Below, one piece after another: positions 1-11,946 of a stretch of 64,000 bases of DNA (its first letter is position 1; each line of letters opens with the position of its first letter). The DNA comes from Chelydra serpentina. Lineage: Eukaryota > Chordata > Testudines > Chelydridae. Under the pieces are notes generated by a model that was given only the letters and a program-made list of their open reading frames with translations, was not told where the DNA came from and ran no database searches. The position numbers and the translations under genes were made by a program. The stretch spans positions 53,812,501 to 53,876,500 of the forward strand of contig JBAIAC010000006.1 of the NCBI GenBank assembly GCA_037349315.1, in the 5' to 3' direction.

Positions 1-2324
1 CAAGCAGCAATATTTTCCAGGTTGGTTGATAACTGACACAGAATGAGTGTGAAAGAGAAAAAGGTAATACATATTTGTCTTGTATTAGCCATCTCAGGGT
101 GAAATCCCATCTCTGTTGTCAGTGCAAGTTTTGCCATTGACATCAATCGTGCTATGATTTCAACCCCAGGTTCTTATATCACACTCATCTCCACAGTATC
201 TGAGCAGCTAGCATTTAACTCTTCGTGGCCGTGCATGTGTTGAATGAGGGTACAACTAAGTCCCATGTGTGCAAAACTATATTCTCTGTATAGTACATAT
301 TACAGTTTTAGTCAGCACTACGTTATATAGTGTCACATCCAGTATATGTCACCTAATTTTAAGTTTGATAGTAATTACTGCCTTAATAGAGATTACATAA
401 TTGACCTATTTTTATGGTTACTGGCCTGTTTTTCAAAGTATTTCAGAACTCACTTATTTTTCTCGAAAGCCTCAGTCAAGGTGCAATTCACCCCATGTTA
501 AAGCCTACATGCCACATAAGATCCAGTTAAGCCCCAAGGCTGGGTGACAGTCACTCATTGCAAACAGGCTGCACAAAACCCTCTGCCTTATTTAAACTCC
601 ACAATTAGTTTATAGAAGCTATGCACAGAGCTTTGCATAGGCTTTGTGCACCAGGGTGGTTTTCACCCTCAGTTTTCACTGACTCCATACAGAGGCATAA
701 CTCACATTCCTTTCCATGGGATTTTTAACTGAGTAAGGAGTAGATAAGGACTCCAGGATTGTCTCACAATACATGAAAATAGTGCTGCAGGAGACTGATT
801 TTTAAATATATGTTTCTATTCTAATAGTTTTGATCTATCAGATCCCCTTTACATAGATATAATGTGAACTTCTTGTTTATCCTTATTGTGAAGTCTTTGG
901 CAGAATAATTGTTTTTCAGTTACAAATGAAAATGAGCTGTTAAAAAAAAAAAAAAGCGGCAAATAGCCATTAGTATTGCATGACAGGGATCTTCCAAGAT
1001 TCAAGCCCATAAGTTACAATCCGGGAGCAGTGACATTTGGATTGGAAATGAAATGCTCATCTTCCAAAATATTGTAATTTCCATAAGCAAGTTAGTGGCT
1101 AACTACATTCATTTGGAATGCCGATGTTGAATTCGCTGTCAACCATCTTGCCTAATAAGGTAAATCACACAGTGTTTGGTCAGTTAAACTAAACTGAGGG
1201 AAGGCTGTTCAGTTTAGGTTCCTTTTGCCAGAAGACTCTCACAAACCACATGTTAAAGCTCACATTCACCAATAATATACTGCAGATCCAAGAAGAAACA
1301 CAATCAGGATGTGTTTGTTGCCTCTGAAGGAAAATGTAATATTAGTTTTAAATGACAGCTTTGAATTGGAACAGTCAAGTTTCTGGCAACTGCCAAAGCT
1401 CACCCAAAATCATAGCAAAAAAGATGACCTGGAATTAAATGTTATAGTTGGTAAAAGGGTTGTTTTCTTACTATTATTTGTTTAGTTGTTGGGAGGGAGA
1501 CTAGCCATTTACATTTGGTTTTATTGTTGGAGACAAACAGGAATTGGCATTACCTCTATCTGCCTTTACAGAATCTGACCAATTCTTGTAGGTGTGACCA
1601 GTTGGCAGCAGCACTCTGGTGTTTCTGGGAATTATGCTATAGCACTATGCCAAATAATGGTATTGTATACTATTTTTCAAGTTTTAGTGATGGAGATGTT
1701 TTATACAGATAAGATATTATCCATTAGAATATACACAGGTACTGGCTATGGCATTAATATGTCCATAAATAGTTGGTGGAGAATTTAAAAACACACACAT
1801 GGGGACAGCTTCAGAAGTGATGTATAAAATGGTGTAAGTTAGATCCTTCCTGGACTCCCTCAGATCTACTATCTAAGGTTTTTATACTGCCACCCATCAC
1901 TGTGTTATCTAAGCACCTTCCATGTAAACTCAAGAGCAATAGAGAAGTCCTTAGTGGATTTCATGAAGTCTCTGACATTTCCACCTTTTGGGGGGTAAAA
2001 CTCTGTTTGGGATAGGAAATATGGTGTTGAACTTTTATATTTTACTACAATCATCTTTTTTGGTTGGTAGGATTATCTTGGATCGAAGGGGGAGTAAGTG
2101 TTGCTAGTCTCATTCTTATGATGGAAGACAGTTTTCAAAGAGGATGGTTTTGCAGCATTTTCTAAAGATGATCAGACTCTGGATTCACCTGTTCTCCTAC
2201 GGAAGGTTGTTTCATAGCTGGATCCCAGTGTTGTCCCCAGATCTAATATGCTTCATCCTGGCTTTGTGATCTGCATTGTCCCAAAGGAGCACAGCTGTCA
2301 GGGCGGTCCATATATCAAAATGTG
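1..2324. other. Unannotated AT-rich stretch
   Basis: I see no gene or recognisable repeat here. The short open frames near 1515-1788 have no family resemblance and overlap each other. A 14-base A tract lies at about 941-954. Confidence 0.6.
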
Positions 2325-3350
2325 GTCTTTGAGTATTTATCAATGGTTCTCTGTGAAAATGGGAAGATGTATTAGTGGGGTGTCACAGTGATCAGCCCTG
2401 GGTCTGGTACTATTAGATAGTTTCACTAATGACTTACATACAGGGGTAGAGAGTATGCTTGTAAAATTTGCAGATGACACCAAGATGGGAGGATTTCAAG
2501 CACTTTGGAGGACAAGATTATAATTCAATATGACTTTGACAAATTGGAGAGTTGGTCTGAATTCAAAAAGATGAAATTCAATAAAGACAAGTGCAAAGTA
2601 CAACACTTAGGAAAGAAAAATCAAATGCATGACTACAAAATAGGAGATAATTGGCTAGGTGATAGTATTGATTAAAAGGATCTGGGGGTTACAGTGGATC
2701 AAAAATTTAATATGAGTCGTCAATGTGATGCAGTTGTGGAAAAGGCTAATGTTCTGGGAAGAATTAACAAGAGAGTAGTATGTAAGAACAGGAGGTAACT
2801 GTCCCTCTCTATTGTCACTGGTGAGGCTAAGCTGGAGTCCAGTTTTGGGTGCCACACTTTAGGAAAGATGTGGACAAACTGAAGAAAGTCCAGAGGAGAG
2901 CAACAAAAATGATACAAGGTTTAGAAAACCTGACCTATTAGGAAAGGTTAAAAAAAAACTGGGGATATTTAACCCAGAGAAAAAAAGGTTGAGGTGAGGG
3001 GGACTGATAACAGTCTTCAAATATGTTAAGGGCTGTTATAAATCTGACTCTGATCAATTGTTCTCCATATCCACCGAAGGTAGGACAAGATGGAATAGAC
3101 TTAATCTGCAGCAAGGGAGATTGTTAAATATTAGGAAAAGCTTTCAAACTATACAGGTAGTTAAGCTCTGGAATAGGCTTCCAAGTGAGGTTGTGGAATC
3201 CCCATCACTGGAAGTTTTTAAGAAGTTGAATAAACACCTGTCAGGGATGGTCTAAGTTTACTTGGTCCTGACTCAGCGCAGGGGGCTGGACTCAATAATT
3301 TCTCAAGATCCCTTTCAGCCCTACTTTCCTATGATTCGGTTATTCTATGA
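2325..3350 (+). mobile_element. Decayed CR1 LINE, 3' part
   Basis: This is the 3' portion of a chicken-repeat-1 (CR1) retrotransposon. Forward translation with frame changes gives the reverse transcriptase palm motif KFADDTKMG near 2467-2490, followed by the CR1 C-terminal region. The 65-codon frame at 3058-3255 ([18 protein letters not shown]) matches the end of the intact CR1 ORF at 6278. The copy ends near 3350 with the CR1 tail, TATGATTCGG then ATTCTATGA. Several stops and frameshifts mark it as old and inactive. The 5' limit near 2325 is approximate. Confidence 0.88.
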
Positions 3351-5155
3351 TGTAGCTGGGGTTTGATGAACTGCTTTGAAAATTAGGACCAAGATCTTAA
3401 CCTGGCATCAGATGCCAACTGGAAGCAAGTGGAGGAACTCAAGTATGGGCCTCCTGTACTTACTTGAGAATGTGTCTGCTCACTTTCTCTTTGGCTCATT
3501 CTGTAGCAACTGGAGCATGTGCATAGCCTCAACAGTCAGCTTCAGATTCAGTGAGTTATAGTAATCCAGCCTGGATGCAAGAACTGCATGGATCATTGTG
3601 GTCAGGTCCTCTACTGGGAGGAAGGGACGAAATTCCTATTAAGCTAGAGGCAAATGAAAGAACTTTTAAATATTGAGGCTACATGGTCTCCCAAGACTAG
3701 TGAGGACTCAAACAGGAACCTGAGACTTTGCACCACTTTGATAAATGAGGATTTTATGCAATGGATAATGACCTTCTGAAGCACCCGGGAGTTAAAGGAG
3801 GTGTAACATTACACACTGATGAGATAAAAGAAGGTGCAAAAAAAGTGTGTGTTAAAGCAACCTCTTCCCCTATTTTAACATATGCTTATTTAATCTCATC
3901 TGTGGCTTGTTCTGCATATTATGTTTCTTATTTAGCTATGCTGTAACTGTCCTAGAAAGTTTGGAATAATATGAATTTATTTAATTATACATGCCCAAAA
4001 TAGCAACTCATATATGTCTTTAAATAAGTAATGCAACAAAACATTTGGAAACCTTTCAGTGCTTCATTTATTATTTAGCTCTGCTGCACAAGTAATTTAT
4101 CACACTAAAATTAATACAAATTGCACTAGCCAGAAGTAAAAGTCTTTTTCTTTTTGCCAGCCACTTAAGTTTTTCTCTATGCTTCATAATTAAACCCAGA
4201 ATCTTTACTTCATTATTTCAGGTACATTGATTAAATGGAGCTATATCAAGCTTTTGCTTTATGCCACACAGGGCTTCCAAGAATACAACATTTTATAGTA
4301 ATAACCATCTCTTATGTTTCTAAAAATAATACTGGAATATTTTTAGAAGTCCCTTTTATGTAGTAGTTTGAAAATATTGCTGGAAACATTTCAAACACAA
4401 TTGATGACACCACAGTTCTCCTAAGAGGGTGATTTAATCAAACTTTAGTAAATTTACAGAGGAAGAGAGAAGCAAAGGGAACAATGATACCTTTGAAAGC
4501 TATGTAGTATATTTAGATATTCACATGTCAATTGTGCCTGTATTTTATTAAGTTACGTTTACTCTGCTTTCCAAAAAAAATGTGGGTTGAGTTGTATTCT
4601 CATTTAAACCAACATAAATCCACAGTAACTCCACTGCCATCAGTGAAATTATTGTGTGTCTGATCTCCTAAGGGGAAATTCCATGCACAGATCTGGGCCA
4701 TCTGATATCTATAAGGGTGTACAGAGACTGGGTGGATAACCATCTCTGTGGTACCAGCCTTCCCTTCCTCGGACTCTGTGAGAAGACCTTTACGCAGTCC
4801 AGACTGGGACCACGGTCTGCATGGATAGGAATACATATCTTCCCTCGCACTCAGCAACCATAGTTGATTCTACCAAAGCTTAAATACAGTCTGGAGGTCC
4901 CTTTGTACTGAAGAAACCCACTTTAAAAGAGGGGTTCTGGGGATGAACCACTGGGGGAAGGCCTGGCTCCATATTCAATTGGAGTCTCACTCCCAGGTGC
5001 CAAAAAAGATAGATGTGGGTGGGGTTGTGGGGCAGGGCAGAAGCACAGACTTGGATAGATTCTAGGGTTTCTGCAGAAGTTGAGGACCAGTGAGAGTCGT
5101 CATTTTGCAACAGATCTTAAAAATCAAGCCACTTTTTACAAGGCTACATTTGGAT
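3351..5155. other. Unannotated stretch, possible ancient repeat at 3390-3610
   Basis: No gene is recognised. The part at 3390-3610 has the feel of an old dispersed repeat, but I cannot place it in a family. The remainder is AT-rich with only short shadow frames. Confidence 0.45.
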
Positions 5156-5181
5156 TTAGGTGCCTAAAATTAGGCACCTAA
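5156..5181. repeat. 26-bp near-perfect palindrome
   Basis: TTAGGTGCCTAA and its inverse flank a two-base centre. The motif resembles the TTAGGTGCCTAA-type repeats seen again near 20160-20430. Confidence 0.7.
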
Positions 5182-5290
5182 TTTGGAAAATGTTGGCCTA
5201 AGATTCTTACAGGCTGCTGAGAAGACAGGCAGACACTGGATGAGTATTTCTTTGAGTCATCTCTAATTTTCCATTTGCAAACCTGTTCCC

Positions 5291-5710
5291 CCAAGCTTTC
5301 ATGGGCTAAAACCCACTTCATCAGATGCATGGAGTGGAACATACAGTAGGGAGGTATAAATACACAGCATATGAAAAGATGGGAGTTGCCTTACCACGTG
5401 GGAGGGGGAGGGGGGCGGGTTCAGTGCTAACGAGCCAATTCAATTAACAGCAGGGTACCAAGGGAGGAAAAATAACTTTTGTAGTGGAAATGAGAGTGGC
5501 CCATTTCAAACAGTTGACAAGAAGGTGTGAGTAACAGTAGGGGGAAATTAGGTTTAGGTTTTGTAATGACCCAACCACTCCCAGTCTTTATTCAGGCCTA
5601 ATGTGATGGTGTCCAGTTTGCAAATTAATTCCAGTTCTGCAGTTTCACGGTGGAGTCTTTTTTTGAAGTTTTTTTGTTGAATGGCCACTTTCAGGTCTGT
5701 TATTGAGTGA
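5291..5710 (-). mobile_element. Penelope-like element, 3' fragment
   Basis: On the minus strand the end of a Penelope-like ORF (5710 to 5554) is followed by its 3' untranslated region down to about 5291. That UTR includes an AAGCTTTCATGGGCTA-type motif near 5292-5307. Related tails occur at 51127-51452 and 54802-54863. The copy is truncated at 5710, where an unrelated MITE fragment begins. Confidence 0.8.
5554..5710 (-). pseudogene. Penelope-like ORF C-terminus (after GIY-YIG domain)
   Basis: The minus-strand translation is open for about 51 codons and ends in a TAA stop at 5554-5556. It contains HSITDLKVAIQQKNFKK, then RETAELELICKLDT, and finishes with DWEWLGHYKT. In Penelope-like elements this is the segment just downstream of the GIY-YIG endonuclease core, which helps nick the target for reverse transcription. 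The catalytic GIY-YIG residues themselves lie upstream and are absent, so this is a non-functional 5'-truncated remnant. Confidence 0.78.
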
Positions 5711-5805
5711 CATACACCAATGGGAGAACCCCTCCCGTCAGTGAAGGTAGTGTCTACACCGAAGTGCTACCTGTGCCACTGTAGTGTTTTAAGTGTAGAC
5801 ATACT
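5711..5805. mobile_element. MITE fragment (GTCTACACT-type terminus)
   Basis: The fragment ends in AAGTGTAGACATACTC, whose reverse complement GAGTATGTCTACACTT matches the termini of the Harbinger-related elements in this window. Only one end is present; the other is lost at the junction with the Penelope fragment. Confidence 0.6.
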
Positions 5806-6190
5806 CAGAGAAAGGGAAGAAGGCACGAAAAGCCAGGCACACTGTGACCCTGGAAAAACAGTGTTTTGGGGACTGGTGTTGGCTAAAGAGGTTCTGAGGC
5901 TCTAAGCTAACAAATGGTTCCTTTTGTTCTTGGTCCCTTCTGCATTCACAGACACAGAACTTTGTTCATTATTTGTAAATGAACAAAACTACATACAAGA
6001 AATACCTGACTATCACCAGTTTCTACTTCTAATTGGGACATCCCCTGGTTTTCAGACTTTGACTAGCTCCTTAGGTCAAAAGGGACATGAAACTTTTGAC
6101 CATTTCATGCTACAAAAAGAAAACAAATTTATTAAAATCAGAGAATTAAGAAAAAAAATCACGTATTCAGATATTTGTGTGACTAAAAGG
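5806..6190. other. Unannotated; small hairpin at 5962-5988
   Basis: No gene is recognised, although a 93-codon frame (5924-6205) runs into the CR1 tail and is probably chance. TTTGTTCATT and AATGAACAAA form a short inverted repeat near 5962-5988. Confidence 0.5.
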
Positions 6191-8576
6191 ATCATAGAAT
6201 CATAGAATCTCAGGGTTGGAAGGGACCTCAGGAGGTCATCTAGTCCAACCCCCTGCTCAAAGCAGGACCAACCCCAACTAGATCATCCCAGCCAGGGCTT
6301 TGTCAAGCCTGACCTTAAAAACCTCTAAGGAAGGAGATTCCACCACCTCCCTAGGTAACCCATTCCAGTGCTTCACCACCCTACTAGTGAAAAAGTTTTT
6401 CCTAATATCCAACCTAAACCTCCCCCTCTGCAACTTGAGACCATTACTCCTTGTTCTGTCATCTTCTACCACTGAGAACAGTCTAGATCCATCCTCTTTG
6501 GAACCCCCTTTTAGGTAGTTGAAAGCAGCTATCAAATCCCCCCTCACTCTTCTCTTCTGCAGGCTAAACAATCCCAGTTCCCTCAGCCTCTCCTCATAAG
6601 TCATGTGCTCCAGCCCCCTAATCATTTTTGTTGCCCTCCGTTGGACTCTTTCCAATTTATCCACATCCTTCTTGTAGTGTGGGGCCCAAAACTGGACACA
6701 GTACTCCAAATGAGGCCTCACCAGTGCCGAATAGAGGGGAATAATCACGTCCCTCGATCTGCTGGAAATGCCCCTACTTATACAGCCCAAAATGCCGTTA
6801 GCCTTCTTGGCAACAAGGGCACACTGTTGACTCATATTCAGCTTTTCGTCCACTGTAACCCCTAGGTCCTTTTCTGCAGAACTGCTGCCCAGCCATTCGG
6901 TCCCTAGTCTGTAGCAGTGCATGGGATTCTTCCGTCCTAAGTGCAGGATTCTGCACTTGTCCTTGTTGAACCTCATCAGATTTCTTTTGGCCCAATCCTC
7001 TAATGTGTCTAGGTCCCTCTGTATCCTGTCCCTATCCTCCAGCGTATCAACCACTCCTCCCAGTTTAGTGTCATCTGCAAACTTGCTAAGGGTGCAGTCC
7101 ACACCATCCTCCAGGTCGTTGATGAAGATATTGAACAAAACCGGCCCCAACACCGACCCTTGGGGCACTCCACTTGATACCGGCTGCCAACTTGACATGG
7201 AGCCATTGATCACTACCCGTTGAGCACGACCATCCAGCCAGTTTTCTATCCACCTTACTGTCCATTCATCCAGCCCATACTTCTTTAACTTGCTGGCAAG
7301 AACACTGTGGGAGACTGTATCAAAAGCTTTGCTAAAGTCAAGAAATAGCACATCCACTGCTTTCCCCTCATCCACAGAGCCAGTTATCTCATCATAGAAG
7401 GCAATTAGGTTAGTCAGGCATGACTTGCCCTTGGTGAATCCATGCTGACTGTTCCTGATCACTTTCCCCTCCTTTAAGTGGTTCAGAATTGATTCCTTGA
7501 GGACCTGTTCCATGATTTTTCCAGGGACTGAGGTGAGACTGACTGGCCTGTAGTTCCCCGGATCTTCCTTCTTCCCTTTTTTAAAGATGGGCACTACATT
7601 AGCTTTTTTCCAGTCATCCGGGACCTCCCCCAATTGCCATGATTTGTCAAAGATAATGGCCAATGGCTCTGCAATCACATTGGCAAACTCCTTTAGCACC
7701 CTCGGATGCAGTGCATCCGGCCCCATGGACTTGTGTTCGTCCAGCTTTTCTAAATAGTCTCGAACTACTTCTTTCTCCACAGAGGGCTGGTCACCTCCTC
7801 CCCATACCGTGCTGCGGAGTGCAGCCGCCTGGGAGCTGACCTTGTCTGTGAAGACAGAGGCAAAAAAAGCATTGAGTACACTAGCTTTCTCCACATCCTC
7901 TGTCACTAGGTTCCCTCCCTCATTCAGTAAGGGGCCCACACTTTCCTTGACCTTCTTCTTGTTGCTCACATACCTGAAGAAACCCTTCTTGTTACTCCTA
8001 ACATCTCCAGCTAGCTGCAACTCCAAGTGTGATTTGGCCTTCCTAATTTCACTCCTGCATGCCTGAACAATATTTTTATACTCCTCCCTGGTCATTTGTC
8101 CAATCTTCCACTTCTTGTAAGCTGCTTTTTTGTGTTTAAGACGAGCAAGGATTTCACTGTTAAGCCAGGCTGGTCGCCTGCCATATTTACTTTTCTTTCT
8201 ACACATCGGGATGGTTTGTTCCTGCAACCTCAATAAGGTTTCTTTAAAATACAGCCAGCTTTCCTCGACTCCTTTCCCCCTCATGTTATTCTCCCAGGGG
8301 ACCTTGCCCATCAGTTCCCCGAGGGAGTCAAAGTCTGCTTTTCTGAAGTCCAGGCTCTGTATTCTACTGCTCTCCTTTCTTCCTTGTGTCAGAATCCTGA
8401 ACTCGACCATCTCATGGTCACTGCCTCCCAGGTTCCCATCCACTATTGCTTCCTCTACTATTTCTTCCCTGTTTGTGAGCAGCAGGTCAAGAAGAGCTTT
8501 TCCCCTAGTTGGTTCCTCCAGCACTTGCACCAGGAAATTGTCCCCTACACTTTCCAAAACCTTCCTGGATGATAAT
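6191..8576 (-). mobile_element. CR1 LINE, 5'-truncated, young copy
   Basis: The element runs on the minus strand. Its 3' end is at 6191, where the plus strand reads ATCATAGAATCATAGAATCT, the reverse complement of the CR1 ATTCTATGATT tail. Its 5' end is cut within the endonuclease region near 8576. It carries one open reading frame (6278-8557) and an 86-bp 3' UTR. I could not identify a target-site duplication, which is usual for CR1. The absence of stops or frameshifts over 2.28 kb suggests a recent insertion compared with the other CR1 pieces here. Confidence 0.93.
6278..8557 (-). CDS. CR1 ORF2 protein, reverse transcriptase (N-terminally truncated)
   Basis: This 759-codon frame encodes most of the CR1 ORF2 protein, which nicks genomic DNA and copies its own RNA into the nick. 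Residues 1-55 are only the tail of the APE-type endonuclease; the SDH motif at 46-48 matches the last catalytic motif of that domain. A linker (about 60-270) leads into the reverse transcriptase. Visible motifs are [13 protein letters not shown] (405-417, first catalytic Asp at 407), [12 protein letters not shown] (461-472) and FADD (493-496, catalytic Asp pair). The C-terminal part contains [15 protein letters not shown] and RNFN-type CR1 motifs, ending LDKALAGMI. Full ORF2 proteins are near 1000 residues, so roughly a quarter is missing. The first Met is simply the first in the truncated frame, and no native promoter is present. It is unlikely to be expressed or mobile despite being open. 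Confidence 0.92.
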   Translation of the reverse strand: MESVGDNFLVQVLEEPTRGKALLDLLLTNREEIVEEAIVDGNLGGSDHEMVEFRILTQGRKESSRIQSLDFRKADFDSLGELMGKVPWENNMRGKGVEESWLYFKETLLRLQEQTIPMCRKKSKYGRRPAWLNSEILARLKHKKAAYKKWKIGQMTREEYKNIVQACRSEIRKAKSHLELQLAGDVRSNKKGFFRYVSNKKKVKESVGPLLNEGGNLVTEDVEKASVLNAFFASVFTDKVSSQAAALRSTVWGGGDQPSVEKEVVRDYLEKLDEHKSMGPDALHPRVLKEFANVIAEPLAIIFDKSWQLGEVPDDWKKANVVPIFKKGKKEDPGNYRPVSLTSVPGKIMEQVLKESILNHLKEGKVIRNSQHGFTKGKSCLTNLIAFYDEITGSVDEGKAVDVLFLDFSKAFDTVSHSVLASKLKKYGLDEWTVRWIENWLDGRAQRVVINGSMSSWQPVSSGVPQGSVLGPVLFNIFINDLEDGVDCTLSKFADDTKLGGVVDTLEDRDRIQRDLDTLEDWAKRNLMRFNKDKCRILHLGRKNPMHCYRLGTEWLGSSSAEKDLGVTVDEKLNMSQQCALVAKKANGILGCISRGISSRSRDVIIPLYSALVRPHLEYCVQFWAPHYKKDVDKLERVQRRATKMIRGLEHMTYEERLRELGLFSLQKRRVRGDLIAAFNYLKGGSKEDGSRLFSVVEDDRTRSNGLKLQRGRFRLDIRKNFFTSRVVKHWNGLPREVVESPSLEVFKVRLDKALAGMI

Positions 8577-9945
8577 ATTTAGTTGGCACAAATATTCCTA
8601 CTACCCTGTGATCATTACTGGATGGTTTGATTTCCTTCTTTTGAAATGGCATGACAAATTTGCCAAGCATGCAAATCAGTTTCAAGTTCTATTATTCCAT
8701 TTCAGTTTAATACTAAACATACAAACAGTCCAAAAGCAGACATGCATTTAATTCAAGTGTGTTTAATATACTAATTTTTTCCAAACAAAAAGAACATTTT
8801 AAAATTTCAGCCATTATCCTCTGCAGAAAACAAACCATTTGCCTCAATGATGAATATGCACAGATTTTACAGAAAATCAATAGGCATTTGACAAATGCAT
8901 GAGGGATTTTCAGTTTCTTGGAATCAAACAGCAGGAAATGTGTATTTGACTAACTTTTTTATAGGCATCTTGGTTGTATTACGTTTGTTTATCATTGCTC
9001 CAGAAATTTCTTTGCAACAGCTCTTAAATATAATGCTGAAAGTCTTCAACTGAAAATGAGGAAAATAAGATAAATTAGCTATTCAGTCTGTGCATGGTCA
9101 ATTGCAAATGTCTTAAAGATTTTGAATGAGGAAAACCATCGTTACAATACAAATTATTCTGGTTTCTTACCTAATATCTACAAGTATTTTGAGGCTCCAT
9201 GAAGAAGACCCAAACAAGGCCAATGCACAATGTCATTCCTATTTAGAGTGATTAAGTGGGAGTTAAAGTAGTGCTTAGAAGGGAACTTCTCAGTTCAGTT
9301 TTGAGATGGCTGGTTTGGAATTAAAGTAAGTTATAAAATATTAATTGGGGATAAACAAAGCCCAGACAAGGCCTTATGCACTGAAGTCCCATATCAGTCC
9401 TATATCAAGGACTTGTGCATTAGGGTGAATCTCACTTTAAATTTATTGAATTTTCTGATTATTTTCTGCTGAATGTTTTCAATTACTCTTTGCTCCTACT
9501 CCCTATAGTACACTTAGAAATTGATTCCCAGCACCACAAAAACAACAACAACAAGTAGTGTGTAATTGTTTTTTGTTGGTTTCCCCCCTTGCCACAGTTT
9601 AAAAAAACACTGATTATAAATTTATACAAAGAACCAATATATTGTGCAGGGACTGACTAGTCATCAAGAGCTAATAGGGTTAAGTTTCACCAATAATACC
9701 ATTGCTGTCAGCCACTCTGTAGACTGGTGGATTGCAGGGTCCTTTTGTAATTGAAAAGTCTTGGAGAAGTGGAGATTTCCCTTAAGGCTCGAAAAAGGGC
9801 AAATCAGTCTAAAAAACAAAAAGATGATCAGTCCTAACAATTACTTTACAGGAGGTAGAATTTCTTTCCTTGTAAAATAATTAAAATGATATGAATGTAA
9901 GAATCTTCAAACACCTAGGAATGAGGGCAGTGTGAGATGTAATCA
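8577..9945. other. Unannotated AT-rich stretch
   Basis: No gene and no repeat family recognised. There is a short AAC microsatellite near 9539-9555. Confidence 0.55.
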
Positions 9946-10295
9946 GCAGAAGTTTATAAAGAACAAATCATACCAGGAAATATTAATTGGTTTATTTCAT
10001 AGCATTACAAAAATGAGGTCAGATTGTGATAAGGTACCTCTCAAAGTGAAAATGGTTATTTACACCATAAATAATCCTATTCAATGGGACTTGTTCAGAG
10101 TCAGGTAATACTCAGTGAAAATAAGGCTACCACAAGCTGGCCCTCAGCAGATGAAGGGAATGCATTAGATATTACATATCTGGATTTTCATGCAGCTCTT
10201 AATAAAGTGTCCCATAAAATCTTAATATCAAAATTACTGTAAATTAGTTTGGACGTGAACCCTGTCATGTAGCCTTGAAACAGTCCAGAGAATCA
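9946..10295 (+). mobile_element. Ancient CR1/L3-type LINE fragment
   Basis: Forward translation in pieces gives FIKNKSYQE near 9952-9985, and ALDITYLDFHAALNKVSHKILISKLL near 10163-10240. These line up with the [14 protein letters not shown] and [13 protein letters not shown] blocks of the intact CR1 at 6278. About 90 bp of unrelated sequence separates the two blocks. The copy is highly diverged. Confidence 0.65.
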
Positions 10296-10395
10296 TAAGA
10301 AAAAAGTTATTGATAAATAGTAATGTATCAATCTCTATTGGGAAACTCTTGTTCTATCCTCCCAGGTGACCTCCTCTTTCAGGGTGCATACTCTC

Positions 10396-10640
10396 AGGCT
10401 ATGTCAGCATAACTTGTGTGTGAATCAACGACCCCCCTGAGCAACAGAAGTTACACCAACATAAGCGCTTGTGTGCACACTCCCGCCGACATAGCTTCTG
10501 CCTGTCGCAGAGGTGGGTTTTTTATGCTGACAGGAGAGCTCTCTCCCGTCAGCGTAGAGCGTCTTGCCCAGATGTGCTGCAGCAGCACAGCTGTATCGGT
10601 GCAGCTGTGCCACTGCAGCACTGTACATATAGACATGGCC
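10396..10640. mobile_element. MITE with GGCCATGTCTA-type end
   Basis: The right end AGACATGGCC has reverse complement GGCCATGTCT, the same terminus as the element at 43770-44060. The left end (near GGCTATGTC at 10398) appears to have lost part of its terminus. The interior contains inverted segments around GCCGACATAG and CTCCCGTCAGCG. The reading frames across it are by-products of its composition. Confidence 0.6.
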
Positions 10641-11864
10641 TCAGTGTTCATTAACTCTCAAGTGTCTCCCCAGGCTCACAGATTCTACTAGTAACTGCTT
10701 CATGTTTTGGAACAGCAGTTACTAGTAGAATTAGTACACCAGTTTATCAATACAAGTCTTAAGGTAGGAATCTTTAACCCAAGCTTTGTTTGCGCAGATT
10801 TCATGGGCCATACAAATATTTCACAGAGCTCACATCAGACCATTCTTGGTCTCTGTGGCCACATGGACTGTTAAAAAGAGCTACACCAATAGCAGCAGCA
10901 CTCTAGGTAGCAGAGTAGAAGCATGCATGTTGCTTCTGCTGAAAGCAACCAGAAAGATGTGTCACTCTCCTTCTGTGGTTTTGGGGAAGGCAGGATGTCT
11001 CTTTCAAAAGATGTATCTGGCTCTCTTTGAGCATAATGGTTGCTGTTCAGGATAGGGCCAGATCCTACTTAAGATGGTCTAAGAAGTCCTGTGTGTATAT
11101 TGAATGTTGTTGTTTATTTTCCCCAAATAGGGAAAACAGCTTTTTGCTAATCTTGATCTTATGTATAATTACATTTCTCATCTTCGCTTCCTCTGGCACC
11201 ACTCATGTCAATTTGAATTTGGAAGTCAGTCTTCAGCAAACAAATTCTTCAGGGGTGTTTTCCAGTTTAATAAGGCTTTCCTGTGCAGTGCCTCTAAATC
11301 AGAATCCATAAGAGGCCCATATACTCAAAGCCACCATTTCCTTACTGTTTTAAATGGTTGCAACTCACTTCCCATTTTCTGCTGAAAGAGGACAGTTAGG
11401 TACATATTAAAACCCTTTGGATGGCAGGCATCTGATCTGAATTTAATTTGAATAATTGTAAATACATTGTTAATTAATAGTTAGACATAGCAAATAATTC
11501 CCTACCTAGTCATCTATTGATTTGTCTGCCTGGCCATATAGTGAACAATGTCTGATTTCTACTACAGAGAAACCTGCACCAAAATCCTGGCCATATTTGA
11601 AGGTTGATGGGGGTGTGAATGGGGGAGAAGGGAAGAATCTGGATTCAAACTTCCTTTTTGAAGCTTGTCTGAGTAACAGGCCAAACCAACCACCTGGATC
11701 TGAATATCCCCACATTTTGCAGCCACAGAATGTGAGTTTTTTTTTGAAGCCTCAGAAATAGAGAGAGCAGTATATACAAAAAAAAAGGCAATGTCCTCAA
11801 AGTATTCCATCAATCTGTGTGTTTTTGGATTTTCTATAGTGCCTTAGTATCTACGTGATTTGGG
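10641..11864. other. Unannotated stretch
   Basis: No gene recognised. An inverted pair AGATTCTACTAGTAACTGCT / AGCAGTTACTAGTAGAATTA lies at about 10680-10732 and could fold into a stem of about 18 bp. Confidence 0.5.
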
Positions 11865-11946
11865 GCAGCTCCTCAGCTAGTGTAAATTGTCATAGCTTAA
11901 TTGAAGTCAGTGGAGATATGGCAATTTATGCCAGCTGAGGATCTGC
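11865..11946. repeat. Foldback repeat, copy 1
   Basis: The two halves are inverted copies: the left arm GCAGCTCCTCAGCTAGTGTA pairs with the right arm around TGCCAGCTGAGGATCTGC at about four bases in five. A second copy of the same design is at 62471-62554. The family is not identified. Confidence 0.7.

Noticed and set aside
6300..8582. Plus-strand frames of 72-150 codons
   Set aside because: Antisense shadows of the intact CR1 reverse transcriptase frame on the minus strand.
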